DNA of 64,000 nucleotides from Gorsachius magnificus (lineage: Eukaryota > Chordata > Aves > Pelecaniformes > Ardeidae): assembly GCA_034008185.1 (NCBI GenBank), contig CM067084.1, forward strand, positions 47,133,099 to 47,197,098, written 5' to 3'. Shown here in pieces: positions 26,501 to 39,600 of the stretch (positions within the stretch are counted from its first letter, which is position 1; each line of letters begins with the position of its first letter). A program made the position numbers and the translations under genes. A model generated the notes under the pieces. That model saw nothing but the letters and a program-made list of their open reading frames with translations. It was not told where the DNA came from and ran no database searches.

Positions 26501-29500
26501 TCATACCTTTACACCAGGATCAGCATTACTTTCTCTCACTAGCTGAGTGCTTAGGTTAGGAAATCCTAACATACCGCTTATGGCTTGAGCCATTCTCAAT
26601 GACTGCAGGAATCTTTTATCCAAGGACAGGATCTAGGACAGCCCTCAGCCCTGGGGTGGGGACCTGATATGATTTTTCTATCTGTGTGCTTCACAGGTCT
26701 CTGTCTGAGACAAATTGCCTTGATTCCTGTCCCCTTTATCTCTGACTTAATGCAACCCAAAGCATATTTCAGCAGGACTCCAGTGGGATGTGGATGTGAT
26801 GTAGTGACTTGAGTCTGCTCTGAATTCACTATGCCACATCTGCATCCTGAGTTGCCACAACTTAGTGGTTTTAGATCACGCTTTTCTCCCTTCCAAGGTA
26901 TCATAGACTTGAGTGAAATCATACCTTTGTTTTCCCTGAAATCTGTCCCCAGTGTGGAGGCTCCTCTTTAATGCTCCAGCTTTAGTCAACATAAAAATGC
27001 TCTTCTCTTCATATGGACATCCTCAGGTCAATATGTTTGCAATCGACCCCACCTTTCCTAGAAATACCTAAAGCTCCCCCCTCCCCTTCGTGCTGCCGGG
27101 AGAAGCTTGCGCTCTCCTTTTCCCCTTGCTCTGTGAATGGCCCTGCCAGGGCCATCTCCTGCCTGCAGAGAGACCTCGCTGCCTCCAGCAGAGGGGATCC
27201 TGCCTGAGTGGCCGGCCACTGTGGTGTGCTGCTCTTGAGTTGTTCCCTTTAGCAGGAATGACTCAGAAGAGTTAAGGATGTAGGTAATTTTGGATGGCGC
27301 TCTGGTTTTCTTTGAGTAGAAGCTAAACAAAGCTCTGATCAACTGAAATGAAGAGAAATAAACAGTAGGAAGGCTTGCTCCTTCTTGGGCAACCACCTTC
27401 CCAGCAGGTCCCAGGACCCACTTTGCTTTGCTTTCTTTCTGGCTTCATATCCTTCCCTCATTAGGTGCTTTTCTTCTGGGACTCCTCCAACCTTAGCTGC
27501 CTGACCAATCATCCTTTCAAGTGGCAAGGAAGGTTTCCATGAACCCAGATCACTTCAGGAGCTTGTTTTCCCCATACTGTCCCCCATAAGTACACCTGGA
27601 GACCCGAGGCTGACACAGGGCAGGGAGAAGTAGTGGTGGTGGGCTGGAAGGCACTGCACTGACCAGCAACAGAGGAAAGTAAGTGGAAACATGCCCTTTC
27701 CACTGCTCAGGCTCACCAGTAAAAACTTTCCTCTTTTATCATTCCTCCTTTAGCACCAAAACAAATAGCACATGCATCCTGACCCCAGTGGCTTGCCATT
27801 CACTCCCAGCAGCCACCACAGAAAGGGATGGCAAAGTGGTGGTTATCCTGCACTGAATACGAAACCTCTGCTTCCTGACCGACCAAAAATAAGCTCTGAT
27901 CCCAGGCCTCGTAGCCGGGGCCTTTGCTCCGGGGAGAAGTTCATGCTTCCCCGAATTAATTTTCACCTTGTTTCCAGAGAAGCATGGGCTGCGCCTGCAA
28001 GTGCTGATGACCACCGCTCTTTCCTCTGGTGATATCATGTCAGAAGTAGCTGTGGCTCCCCTACATTTTTTTGAGGCCAAACCTACTTGAAAAAATTGCT
28101 TCTTGTTTGCCCCAGGCCAGGGCTGACCAGGGCAGTGGTACTGGGCTCTGGACTGCATCCCATTTGGCACATCCCTGGATACCCCCATGAAACAGGGTGG
28201 AAAAGCGTGGCCAAGGCCACATAGGCAGAGCAGAGGCAGCTGGTGGCCCCAAAGGGGAATGCATGGGCTGTTCTTGCAGCACCAGTCCCCTGGGGCAGCC
28301 CGACGCCAGCAAAGCTCTCTGCTTAATCTAGTTTAATAGCATGCAGGTCATATTTTCTATGTTTTACCTCCTGACATGAATGCTGATGTGCTAATCCACT
28401 GCGTGGCAGTGAAAAAAACTCTGAAATTTCCTATGGTGCTGTCAGCTGCTGGAACTGGACACCCTGAAATAACCTCCAGGGCTGCTGCCTCTAATTCCCA
28501 GTAAGGACTTATTTTCCTTGGCATGGCCAACACATGCAAAACCCTACTCTGGTAGTTTTTGAAAAGAGAAAATAGGTGGCAAAGTACTTAGCTCTTTCAA
28601 GGAAGTTTGGAAACGATGGAGAGCAACCTCGTGCCATGTGAGCGCTGAGTGCGGCTGTCCAGCTTGCAGCACAGAGCAGTAAATCATTTCCTGAATGGCT
28701 GTCACAAGCAGACCAGATCATCACAAAGAAGCTATTTTTCTTTCATCGCGACTCCCCATTCAAGATACAACACTGCTGCTAATGGATTTAGCAGGTGCAA
28801 GAAACATTGAAAATGGATATCTTTTTTTTCCAAGAAATAAGTTTAAGGGCTTGTTTCCTCCACTTGTTTGGAGTTTGGCTTATTTTGTTATACTCCTGCA
28901 CAGCTGCCATTTCCTCCACATGCTGGAAACAGTTTCACCATCTCAGAGGCAGCAGTCTCAGGGCGAACGGGAATACTTCCAGGGCTGCAGGCAGGGATTT
29001 ATGAGGTGCTTTAACAGGGCATCCCAAACTGCATCCAAACGTTACTTCCTCTGCCCTGGCTGGACTGGAGACATACCATGGTCCCCATGCCTGGGTGCAA
29101 GGCCCAAATCCAGGAGATGGTGCTCTGCTGTGGAAGCACTGCCTATGCCCAGCCACTCTCCATGCTCTGTGCACAGCAACGGAGTTACCCACTCCTTTCC
29201 CTGGGGGAAAGAGCCAGTATCACCATGGGTGACACTAGCTCAGGTATCCCTGGCATGGTCTCCTCTCATCTGATGTACCAGCAGCTCCTGCTGCCCCTTG
29301 CCAGTCACCGTGCCATTCCCCAAGCAGTCTCTCATGCCCAGCATCTCCAGCATCCTTCATGGTTCTGCCTTCATGGCAGACTGGGAAGGTGATTTCCAAT
29401 TTCTCTTCTCACTTGGGAATTAGTGTTGCGTAGGGGTCGGGCACATCCCTTGGGAGTGCCGTGGGGTCAGGCACCGCTCCCCGCTCTGTCCATCCTCACC

Positions 29501-31731
29501 AGCAATAATAGCACTGCTGCCACAGCGGAATACGCCACAGGAGTAACCTGTGAGTGGAAAATTGGTCCAATACTTCTTCAAGATGAATTGCAAGCGTGTT
29601 ATTTTAAAACCTAAGACATGAGCATCTGTCAGGAAGACACTGGATGAACAGTAATTAAAGATACATTGCATGCACCTTCATCCATGGGATACCGGTCCTA
29701 AGAGCTTGGGAAAGCTCTTCTGAAGGAGAGAAGGGAAGCAGCAGTTTCTGAACCAAGTTTCGTTCTGGATAGCCTACAGGCAGAAACTTGTGATTAGTCA
29801 TCCAAAGCTGTTGTGTTTTATGTGGCCATTGTGCAGCTGTTAGTATCCCTTTCCTCAAAAAAAAAAAAAAAAAGCATTATACGGCTTTATGAAATATGAA
29901 ACCAGTAGTGTTTTATAGCAACCACTCTAAAAGCATACCCACAAAGAAGTGGGGTTTGCCTTCTTCATTTGAGCCAATGCATTGGATTTTATAGTTGAGG
30001 TGCACTTTCAGAACGGCCCTTTCTGCTGTGGTTTGTTGTGGCAGAGGCAGTGTTTGCCCAAGTGGGCACCTCCAGCAGCAGCTGCCTTAGAAGGCGGCTT
30101 TTGGAAGAAGACTCTTAATTCAAGTGCTAAGATGGCCTTGGTGTAATGGAAGAGGGTTATGAAACCCCAAACCCTTGATATGACCCTTGATGTATAATTT
30201 TTTGTGCCATGTCAGACCCTTTTCTCCGCAGGGGATCCACTCTCATAGGAACATACCCCTTAGTGTCAGGGCTGGGCTGGGAGGAGGTCTGTCGCTAATG
30301 GATGTTTTCAGGGACTGCAGTGGTTGGTGTAGGGCTTGTTTCTCTTCAGAAGTTTGTTTGCAGTGGCCATTTCTAGATGCCAAGACGAACTCTCTCCTGT
30401 TTCAGGTTTATTTTGGGGAAAGGGATTGCATGTGATGTGACATCAGAAATAATAATATCATTAATGTGGTCATGAAGAAAAAGAGAGGGACTGTATCAAA
30501 TATAAACCGTGGCCATAAATGCAGATATGCATATATTTAAACACTGCATGAAGTGAAATATCCTATAAGTAAAACAGCATGAGGGAATACTTTGTCCTTA
30601 AATGGTTCAAAGTTATATAAAGTATCTCCATGTACTTTCTGGAGTTCAAGTGTGTGTACACAGCAAATAGCTTCTGGCTGGACAAGGTGCCCTGCACTAT
30701 CTGAGCATAAGTATGAATTCCCTGGTTGTCTGAAACACATATTTGATGGAGTATCTGAAAGGGAAGACATGGTATTTAAAAGTTAAACAGTAGCATGGAA
30801 CTTCCTGAGCTCAAAACTTCAATGGTGGGGTGCCTACTCTGTCAGGATGATAAGATCTGCTACCTGACTCCATCTGGCCCTTTCAGCAAAGCTGACTCCT
30901 GTGTAAACACCACCAACTTTGACCAAAACCACTTAGGGAGCCCTCTTGCACAAGACTCCCTCCCAGTTACATGAGGAAAGTAGAGCACAAACACATTTTT
31001 CTCTTCCTTCACATATTTGTAAGCCTGAAGCCTGTTTATGTGGCTTTTTTTGTGTAACACCCATTACAACTGGAAGGAAACCTGCCCAGGAAAAAGGGGG
31101 GTGAGGACCCCAGGTGGGACATGGTTATCATTCCTCTGAGGCTGTCACTGGGACCTTGACCCCTCTGTGCCGGGCAGGTGGTGTCACTGTAAGGAAAGCT
31201 GACGGCCACCTTCTGGAGAGAGGTAAAGGGGATGGTGGAGGCGGCACTGTTGGGACCGTTGCAGAGAAATGAGGCTCACGGGTGCGAGGTGACCCCTGAA
31301 AGGCACACAGGAAGTCAAGCAAAACTTGAAAAAAACCCCAAGAAGCCCAGTCTTCTGCTGGTTCTCAGGGCAGGGGGCAGGATGTGACTTTCTGTGTGAA
31401 ATGGCAACATTCCCGCTAATAGCATCAAGGCAAAAATAAAAATGAACTTCCCAAGCTCACTCAAAGCAGGTTTGTCCTATTGTCCCTTCCTTTTCCCCCT
31501 TTTTCCCCCCTTTGCTGATTTCGGCGATTCCAAAGAGCCTTTCAAGGTGGGAACACGGAAGAGGGTATATTTAGGAGAGAGCGCAAACTGCTTTTGTTTT
31601 GCAAAACTACTTTTTTTCTGCCTGTGCCATGTGGAAGGGTTAGAGCAGACCCAAGTTAAAAATAAAAAGACAACAGTAAATGATAATACAGGGTGGTACT
31701 AGTTCAGCACTTCTGGGGCCAACCAGAAGGG
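23501..31731. other. Intergenic DNA
   Basis: I see no gene, RNA gene or recognisable interspersed repeat here. The region has a G-rich run at 24368-24398, flanked by short purine repeats, and a 19-bp poly-A run near 29857-29875. Open frames are all short, and those on opposite strands overlap. Composition alternates between ordinary and moderately GC-rich. Confidence 0.45.
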
Positions 31732-31765
31732 TCATAGAATCATAGAATCACCTCGGTTGGAAAGC
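31732..31765 (-). repeat. CR1 3' tail stub
   Basis: On the plus strand this reads as two catagaat units followed by caCCTcGGTTGGAAAG, the standard CR1 3' terminus in minus orientation. After about 34 bp the expected continuation (the 'gatcatcgagtccaac' type sequence) does not appear. Only the extreme tail is present, joined to different sequence. It is either a very short 5'-truncated insertion or the tail of a chimeric retrocopy. Confidence 0.7.
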
Positions 31766-34700
31766 CTGGCACCCTCCCTCAGCCAGAGACCAAAACCAGA
31801 TGCCTATGGGGCAGTATCAAAACAGGGCAAGCACTTGAGGATACTTCTCCCAGATACTTTCCCAGTCTGTGACAATTCAGGGACAATCTGAACCCCTTTC
31901 TGCCCTTGATTATCCTCGGTTAATGTATCTTCCTTCAGCTTGTTCAGTCATTCCTCCAGATCTTGTGAACTTAAGCTTTAGGGTGAACTTGAGCACCCAA
32001 AGCATCTTTCAGGAAATACTTTCACAGTTGAGCTGCATGGTTTTTTCCAGTTCATCCTTGGATACACAATTTTGAGAGATATTGTGCATCTGTACAAGCA
32101 GCTTCTCTCTTTGACCTTGTGCCAGATGAGCAATGCCCATCCCTGTCGCACTCCACACATCCATGGAGGGACTGAGTCCATGGGTGGCTTCTGACCAACA
32201 CTGAAATTCTCTGAGGAAAGCGTCTCCGGAGTCAGACAGTATAACAGTGAAGCGACTTGAACTTGTGCGCTGGCTTTTGTGGAAAGATTTTGCAACAGTT
32301 AGGGGAGGACAAGAAGGATGAGCCCACATGAGGTATGGCTGGCAAGCACATAATGACACATCAAGGCAGCAGCAGCAGTGTGGTTTCCTGAAGCTCATCA
32401 TACCAAATGCTTTTGATGGGCTAAGTCCCTTGAAATCTCATCCTACCGTTCAGAAGTACACCATCAAGCGGCTTCCCTATAAACAACCTCTGCCAGCTCA
32501 AGAGCAGTTGTTCATCTTTGTAATGCTTCAAAATGGGGAGACAACAGTGTACCTAAGCAATTTGATCTGGTTTTGTGATTTCCAGGCCTAAACCTTCTCG
32601 TTCACTTATATTTTTTAATGTCTTTTTTTTCCTTCTTCAGTAGTTAATGGAACAAAGATACTGATAGACTTCTGTGTCAGGCCTAAAACCAAAGTAGAAG
32701 CACTAAGCCAAAGAAATGTCACTTTCCGTCTTCCTTGCCAGTTACCACTGACACTTCGGGAAAAAGGAGTCAGCTGGTTTCTCTGGCCTCATCCACGCTG
32801 ACACTAGATGTCAGCCCAAACACGCGAGTGCTTCTGCTCTGGAAGAACTGAAAACCGGTTCATGCAAACCCATGGAGGAGCTGCCTGGGCGAGCCCTCAG
32901 CTACGCTGGCAGTCTTCACCCCTGAAGGAAGGGGAGATGTTGCATTGCTACAGCAAGAGGAAAAAGTAAGGGGTAGGCTCTCGTATCTTTGCACGAAGTG
33001 CCTTTTGTAATAAACATGTTTTCATACAAGCCGAAAAGAGCCACGTTTTATGGGGGTGAGAACTCGCACCCGTAGTTCCTGCCCTTGTCCCCGAATGTGC
33101 TGCAAGGGGGGTAACGACTCATGGGGACCATTAGCAGCAGCATCCTGCTTCTTGAGTGTGGCTGCAGCTCTTTGGGCAGGCTGAGGCTGTCCCAGTGAAC
33201 CCTGCCAGGGAAGACTGGCAGCTGCGGGGGTTTTATTGCTGTTAAAAGAGAAAGCAGCTATGACTGTTACCTCCAAGAAGCTACAAGCTGCAGGCTGTCC
33301 TGAGCTCAGACAATGGGGTAGAGCAGGTGCTTTCAGTTTTACAGTGAAGTGAAACTGGTGACAGGGAAACAGGACCAGGGTACTTTTTGCAATTAGTTAA
33401 AAGCTCCGTTTAGCGTGTTTTCTCTTCGCAGCATTGTTGCCCCAGAGCATTTAGCTCACAAGCCCTGGTAACCAAGGCTTGTGTTGACCAAAAGCCCTGT
33501 GAAGACAACAGAAACTGCCTGGGAGAAAATAGCATTTCCTCTTATTTCCACTCTGGCTGGGGACAGAGGCAATTTTCCCTTCCCGTGTTTAGAAAACAGC
33601 GTTCCTTCCCCATTTCCCCCTCATTCTCCCAAACCCCCACTGTGGCAGGCCAGCCTGTCAAGGGCTCCAGGTTGCAGAGGGGAGATGCCCTCATGGAAAC
33701 TGGGGATGAAGGATTAAAGGTTAGCAGTCAGCACCTGCTCCCACACCTCTTTCTGCATTCCTACCTTCCAATTTTTTACAGAATGAATGTGCACAAGAGG
33801 TGGCCAGAGATCGCCCAGCCAAAACCCCGCTGGGCTGCAGCTCCATGGGGCACAGCGTATCCCCAGCACACTCACCTGGGGCACCCCCGGCCCAGGAAGG
33901 GCTCACCCTGGCGGGGTTGTGATTCCTGGGACTAAGCTGGCACCCCTGCACCCAGCCCTCCTCCATCCTTGGGGGAATTTGCCGTTCGTGGAGACAAACC
34001 TAGGGAGGCCTGCAAGGCCTGGCTTAAAAATACCTCCATCATGCAGGGAAGGGATTTCCCAGCAAAGCAAATGCAAACAGTTCCGGCTCAAAGCAACAGT
34101 TATTTACGCCGCTCCCGCCAGGTGTCCTGCAGTACGTAGCCTGTTCTGTTGGTGTGGCTGCTTGGAGGTGCGCGTTCCGGTGTCCGAGACGCTTCCTTGG
34201 AGGATGACGGAGCAGCAGGTACTGTTGGTTCTTGTTTTGTGACCTTCTCCCCCCTGGCAGAAGGGAAAGGGCAGCACAACGGAGCAGGCCAGGCGCACGC
34301 GTGGGCCTTCAGCCGCTGGGAGCGGGGTCGGCCCTGCTGGATTGCGGGGGGCCAGCCCTGAAAAGCGCGTGTGACACCAGGCAGGGGAGGGCATCTTGGG
34401 TTTCAACGGCTTGACGTCATGCTTTTCCCTGGTTTGCGGTTTGGGGGGGGGTTGGTGTGTTGGTTTTTGAGGTTTTTTTTCCTTTACAAAGCTGCTCTCT
34501 GGGCCCGGATCCCAGCACTGCTGCCTTACCCAGCAGCAGTTGCCATGGCAACCGAAGGGGCGGCAGCAAAAGGCTCCCTGGGGCAGGGATGTGCGGGTGC
34601 GTGAGCGTGGGTGCATCCCCCAAACCGCCCCACAACAAATCCCACGAGCATCCCCCAAACCGTCGCCAGCCATGAGCAAGCCCCGCATGACAGAAAAGCT

Positions 34701-35235
34701 CCCCTTGTGGACGTGGGGAAATATTTTGCCTGGGTTCAGTGCGGGCATTGGCAGCTTTATGTCTGCTTTGGCGACGGGGGTGAGCGTTAGGAAGGGAGTG
34801 GGGCTGCAGGGATGCTCAGCACCCTGCTGTGCACATGCAAGCCGTGAAGGTGATGAGTAAAAGCCAGCAGCCAGCAATCCAAGGAGGAGTGGGCTTCCCT
34901 GCAGGGGCAGCCCACCCTTCCTGCCGGTCACCTCTCCCGCTGCGCCCAGGGCTGGTGAAGGAGTGGGAGAGATCGGCTGAAGCAGCTGGGGGCTCACATG
35001 GTCCATCGGCACACTGCAGGTAACAGCTGAAGAGGGAAGTGATGCCCAGTAGCTGCTGGCCAGGAAGCCATAAGGAGCAATCAAAGTTGTGTACAGGACA
35101 CACTGGAGCCAGCTGTATCAAAAAGAGGGTTTCTGGTGTGGGACATCCACCCAAGCACAGTGCTTGTTCCTGTGACATCACCTCCATGCAGATTTATTGA
35201 GGTCCCTGGCAGAGAAGCTGCTGCTGGGGCTTACT
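31766..35235. other. Intergenic DNA, including a possible retrocopy next to a CR1 tail
   Basis: The first part, about 31.77-32.59 kb, is ordinary-composition DNA. It has a 130-codon minus-strand open frame (32401-32009) and others overlapping it; I do not recognise the product. The second part, about 33.0-35.2 kb, is GC-rich and includes a G-run at 34442-34450 and a poly-T run near 34472. No real exon, RNA gene or regulatory site is supported. Confidence 0.4.
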
Positions 35236-35656
35236 GGAGCACAAGTCTTATGAGGAGCGTCTGGAGGAACTGGGGTTGTTTAGCCTGGAGAAAAGGAGGC
35301 TGAGGGGAGACCTTATCACTCTCTACAACTGCCTGAAAGGAGGTTGTAGGGAGGTGGGTGTTGGTCTCTCCTCCCAAGTTACAAGTGATAGAACAAGAGG
35401 AAATGGCCTCAAGTTGCACCAGGGGAGGTTTAGATTGGACATTAGGAAAATTTTTTTCACAGAAAGGGTTGTCAAGCATTGGAACGGGCTGCCCAGGGAA
35501 GTGGTTGAGTCCCCATCCCTGGAAGTATTTAAAAGACAGGTAGATGAGGTGCTTAGGGACATGGTTTAGTGGTGGAATGGCAGTGTTAGGTTAACAGTTG
35601 GACTTGATGACCTTAAAGGTGTTTTTGAACCTAAATGATTCTGATTCTATGATTCT
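35236..35656 (+). mobile_element. CR1 LINE fragment (5'-truncated)
   Basis: This plus-strand CR1 3' fragment starts within 'ggagcacaagtcttatgagg' and ends with two ATTCTATG-type units at about 35656. It encodes the C-terminal end of ORF2 (35276-35569, 97 codons), with [31 protein letters not shown] and [17 protein letters not shown] all readable without a stop. This is the same CR1 subfamily as the fragment at 62061-62410, judged by near-identical wording through the middle of both copies. The insertion is 5'-truncated, as most CR1 copies are. Confidence 0.95.
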
Positions 35657-36423
35657 ACTCCTAGACACAGGAAATTCTTGATGGGATAGCTGTGGATATT
35701 GTAAACCAATGTTGTCTTTTTGTCCCTCCACTGCTAGGGATATTGGGGCAGGAGCAAAGGTAGCAGACCTGTACCGGCCACCTGAGCACATGGTTTGGTG
35801 TGCGCTTTTAGCCTGGAAGCAGTGAGGATTTAAATCCCCCATGCAGTGGGCTGCCGGGGGAGGGGAGGCTGCACCGCCTGCCTTGCTGCTGCACCGCCTG
35901 CCTTGCTGCTGCCCCAGTTGTAGTGGAGATGCAAGAAAAAGGACTCATAACTTGAATCAGTGCAGAGCGACCAGCTAGTATTAATTTTCCAGCTCCCTTC
36001 GTTACTCATGGTATGTTCATTTTGTTTATATATTGTTCTGTAAAACTAAATAGTTCCCCTCTCTTGGTGGCTTTATACTCTAAATAGCTCTAGCACATTT
36101 CCCATCCCTAGTTTTATGTTTGCTTGCTTGTTTCTCAAGCCAGTTCTTCCAGTGTCTCTTAAATCATGTCTACTTGTTGTTTGAATCCCTTCCAGTTTCT
36201 TGCTGTCTGTTCAAAGCCAAAGCGAACAAAATGTTCATGGTTCATAGCGATAGACCCTATGACACAGAAACAGGAGCCTTGTGCATCTGAAGTTTTAGGC
36301 CTCGCCAGTCAAATAACATCAAGATTAATGCATTGGGGTTTATGCCTCTAGTGACTGCACCTTTCTTCTTTTGCTTTTAACTTACAAGAAGTATACAGGA
36401 TTTCCATGGGTGAGCTTTTAGAC
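35657..36423. other. Intergenic DNA between CR1 fragment and microsatellite
   Basis: This is plain intergenic sequence. The only structure is a perfect 20-bp tandem duplication at 35871-35910, annotated separately. I see no coding or RNA signal. Confidence 0.45.
35871..35910. repeat. 20-bp perfect tandem duplication
   Basis: The unit gcaccgcctgccttgctgct occurs twice head to tail (35871-35890 and 35891-35910) with no mismatch. A partial third copy is not present. Confidence 0.95.
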
Positions 36424-36617
36424 CTTCTCTTCTCTTCTCTTCTCTTCTCTTCTCTTCTCTTCTCTTCTCTTCTCTTCTCTTCTCTTCTCTTCTCTTCTCT
36501 TCTCTTCTCTTTCCTCTCCTCTTCTCTCTCTTTCCTCTCCTCTCCTCTCCTCTCCTCTCCTCTCCTCTCCTCTCCTCTCCTCTCCTCTATCTCTATCTCT
36601 ATCTCTATCTCTATCTC
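36424..36617. repeat. Compound pyrimidine microsatellite: (TTCTC)n, (TCTCC)n, (TCTATC)n
   Basis: Three pure arrays lie next to each other. A pentanucleotide CTTCT/TTCTC array occupies about 36424-36510, followed by a short irregular CT-rich link. A pentanucleotide TCTCC array runs about 36533-36587, then a hexanucleotide CTCTAT array about 36588-36617. The strand is almost entirely pyrimidine for about 195 bp, so the complementary strand is polypurine. Open frames across it (RREEK or LLFSS repeats) are artefacts. Confidence 0.98.
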
Positions 36618-39600
36618 AACTTCTTTTCCCAGAATCCAGGGCTTGCACTTGTTTTGAGTTAACAACCCATTAAGGCAAAAACTTTAGACCTTAGCTCATT
36701 GGATAGTGGTGCTGTGCTCTGCAGTCTCTTAATTGTAACACTTCCTCATAGCATCAGCCAAGAAGTGCCCTGGAATCAATCTCTGACCTCTGTGACTCAG
36801 AAAAATCCATGTGGACTTTTCAGTTGCTCTGGACTCAGCTGGGGTCCTGGTTTGTTGCATCTGATCTTTATTTTGGTTTCAGCATTCCATGAGAAGCTGT
36901 GCCCCTTATGAAATCCTGAGCAAGCCACTCTTTTGATTGGGTCTTCAGTCACATTTTTCTCTTCCAGATGTTAATAATATAAAGTTCACAAAAATCAAGT
37001 CAGCTGATCTTACCATTCTCCATTAATTCCTAGAAACTGGGAAAGTCACATGTGTTCCTTTAATCCAGGAGAGACAATTCTCCCCGGGGCCTCTGCCTAG
37101 TTGCATGTCCCATTACGCAGTGAGGGACCTTCTTCACACCCAGAGTAACACAGCCTGTTATCAGGTTCCTGATCTCTGAAGCACCTTTTCTGGGAAGATG
37201 AAACAACAAGCCTTCAGAAGTCACCGCTCTTACCTCAGTCAGCTAGGTAATCTTCTCAAGCCGTAGATGAAAGCTCCTCAACCACACTGACTTTCACAAT
37301 GCAGAGTCAGCTTTCGTCACACCTTGCAGCAGGGCAAGGCTGACCCATCAGAGACAGCAGCTTCAAGCAGTCCCTTCAACACACACCAAGCATAAGCTCC
37401 AGATTTTACTTTTTTGATAGTCTTGGGTTTTGTAGCTGTTGTAGGGTCAGGCAGAAGTCTCTGTAAATGCCGTTTACCATTACACCTAATTTATTTGACA
37501 GCAAACAAAGCCCAAGTGATAGTTATCCCCTCCCTCAGAAGGCAATGTGGATTCTTAAGCCTTTCCTTTGCGTAGTTGAGACTTCTCCCCCTTTGCTGCA
37601 TGATACGTGGCATTTTTCTCTGAGGTAGGTCACTTTACAGCTCTGTTGGCTAACCTTGGTGGAAACCTTTTCCCAGAAAAGTTTCATCATGAATCACTGG
37701 CATCATCCAGAGCACAGATTCTCCCGTTTAAGCAGCTCACCCAATGCTGTCAGCAGCGTGTCGGAACACCAAAAATTGCCGAGTGATGACAAGCCCAAGA
37801 AGAGCTGGTGAAATGTGCTGGCAGACCAAAGGGTTTTTTTGTGATGTTGAGGTTACAGATACTTTTGTGTATCAGTTCTGGACGCACAGCTGTAGATCTC
37901 ATGAAGCTGCTTTTCTCTGAAGTAAGATCATATTAAAAAGAGCTATCAATCAGAATAACAGTGAACAGGTTAAAGCTGTACTGCAGAGCAGGGTGTTGGA
38001 AGAAGCCTCAAGTGAACGTGTGAACTTGTGTTCAGGTCCTGCAGTCTTCTCCTTTTGTTTCCTCCTGTCTGCAGCTCTGCAAGGTTCAGTGCAGACATCA
38101 GACGCTTTGTTCCAGATACAGCTCTGCGTGTAGGTGGGGAAGGGGCCAGGGCTGGGCTTGGTCTCTCTTAGTCTCTATAAACAACCTGAACATCTTGCAG
38201 CTGTCAGGGCATGGACCGTAGCATCTCATAAACCATCTGCAAACCTTTACGTGTGGGTGAATACAGAAGGTACAGAGAACAGGCTGTGTCTGCCAGTTCG
38301 AGCTCATCAAGCCACCTGATAGCCAATGGCCGATTCAAACTGCAGTTTTTCTGACTGTTATACTGGTTTTGGTGTATGTCAGTCTCACGCTCATAGGGCG
38401 AAAACAAGTACTTGAAGATCAGTTTCCCTTGAGGACACGCACTGTAAGAGTGATCTTAACTTAAGCCCAGCCTACCAGGTTACAGTAAGAAGTCCTCAGA
38501 CTACGGGCCAGCAACTAGATTTTCTGCAAAAGTCTAAAATCTTGGAAATGGTAAAATATTCCAGGGGTGGGGGGGGTAGAAATGACCCCACTTTAGGATG
38601 CCATACCTATTTCTTCCTCATACCTCATCTGAGGCCCACTGGAGAGATGGCTGTCGCTGCTGGGGCTGTCTCTGCTCATTGCTGTCACACAATCCATTTC
38701 TGCATCCTCTGGTCCAGACCATGGCGCATCTGCTTTGCATCCAAATCCACTTTGCCAAGGAGCTCGGAGCAGCACAGGTCCAAGTGTTTCATCTTCTTTG
38801 TGCCCTTTTGTCAGAGAAAAATTTCAATTCCAGAGCTTGGGCTTGCACCAAGAAACCTATTCTTAAACTGTCTCTGCTGCATTAACATAATATGCAATTA
38901 AAGTGCCTGGTGGTTACTTACTGATTGCTCACAGTGAAGCTGCTGGAGGCTGGAGGGGTGGGATTGGGTTGCCCTGCCTGCCCCCCAGCCACCCACCACC
39001 CACCCAGGGCCACAGAGCACCTCCATTGCCCCTGAGCTTTCACAACGTGTTGCTAACACCCAGATTTTCAGGGCCTGCCCAGGAGCAGGTTTTTCACTTT
39101 CTAAGGCGTGCAGTGACTTTTCAGCAAGCTTTTCAGCGTGGTTTGTACTTTCTAAGAAGTGAGGTGAAGCGAAGCCCGCCAGCCAGCCATGCTGCTTACC
39201 TGCCCCAGGGACGCTGGGCGCTATGTGTACCCAGCAGAAAAATCCCTGCAGGTCAGGAGAAGATGTAAAAACCCTGTCAAACCACTTGAGAGAGAGAGAG
39301 TAAGAAGGTTTTTGTTTTTTTTTTTTACAAGAACAACTTGGATAAAATCTCTTTTAAACTTCATCTGAAACGAAAGGAGGGTGGGGGTTTTTATTGCTAC
39401 TAGAAGCATTTTTCAGTCTGACATAAAAATGACGTGAAACTCCAACCTCAAAGTAGGTTTATTTGCAAGGTTGGATCTAAAGAAATCTTGGTGCCAGGGG
39501 GAGAGCTTATTCCTCAGTCAGGCAGAACTGAAGCCAGAGGGATGGGTGGTGCTCCCAGCTCCTTAGGCGTGAAGTAGTAGGTTGGTAGCTGCAGCCAAGA

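Noticed and set aside
34104..35084. Minus-strand open frame of 326 codons
   Set aside because: It starts at a non-ATG codon, lies in GC-rich DNA with many overlapping frames on both strands, and shows no domain, signal peptide or splice context. It is most likely a chance open frame.
36348..36665. Arg/Glu-rich repeat protein (minus) or Leu/Ser-rich repeat protein (plus)
   Set aside because: This is the translation of the pentanucleotide and hexanucleotide microsatellite only.
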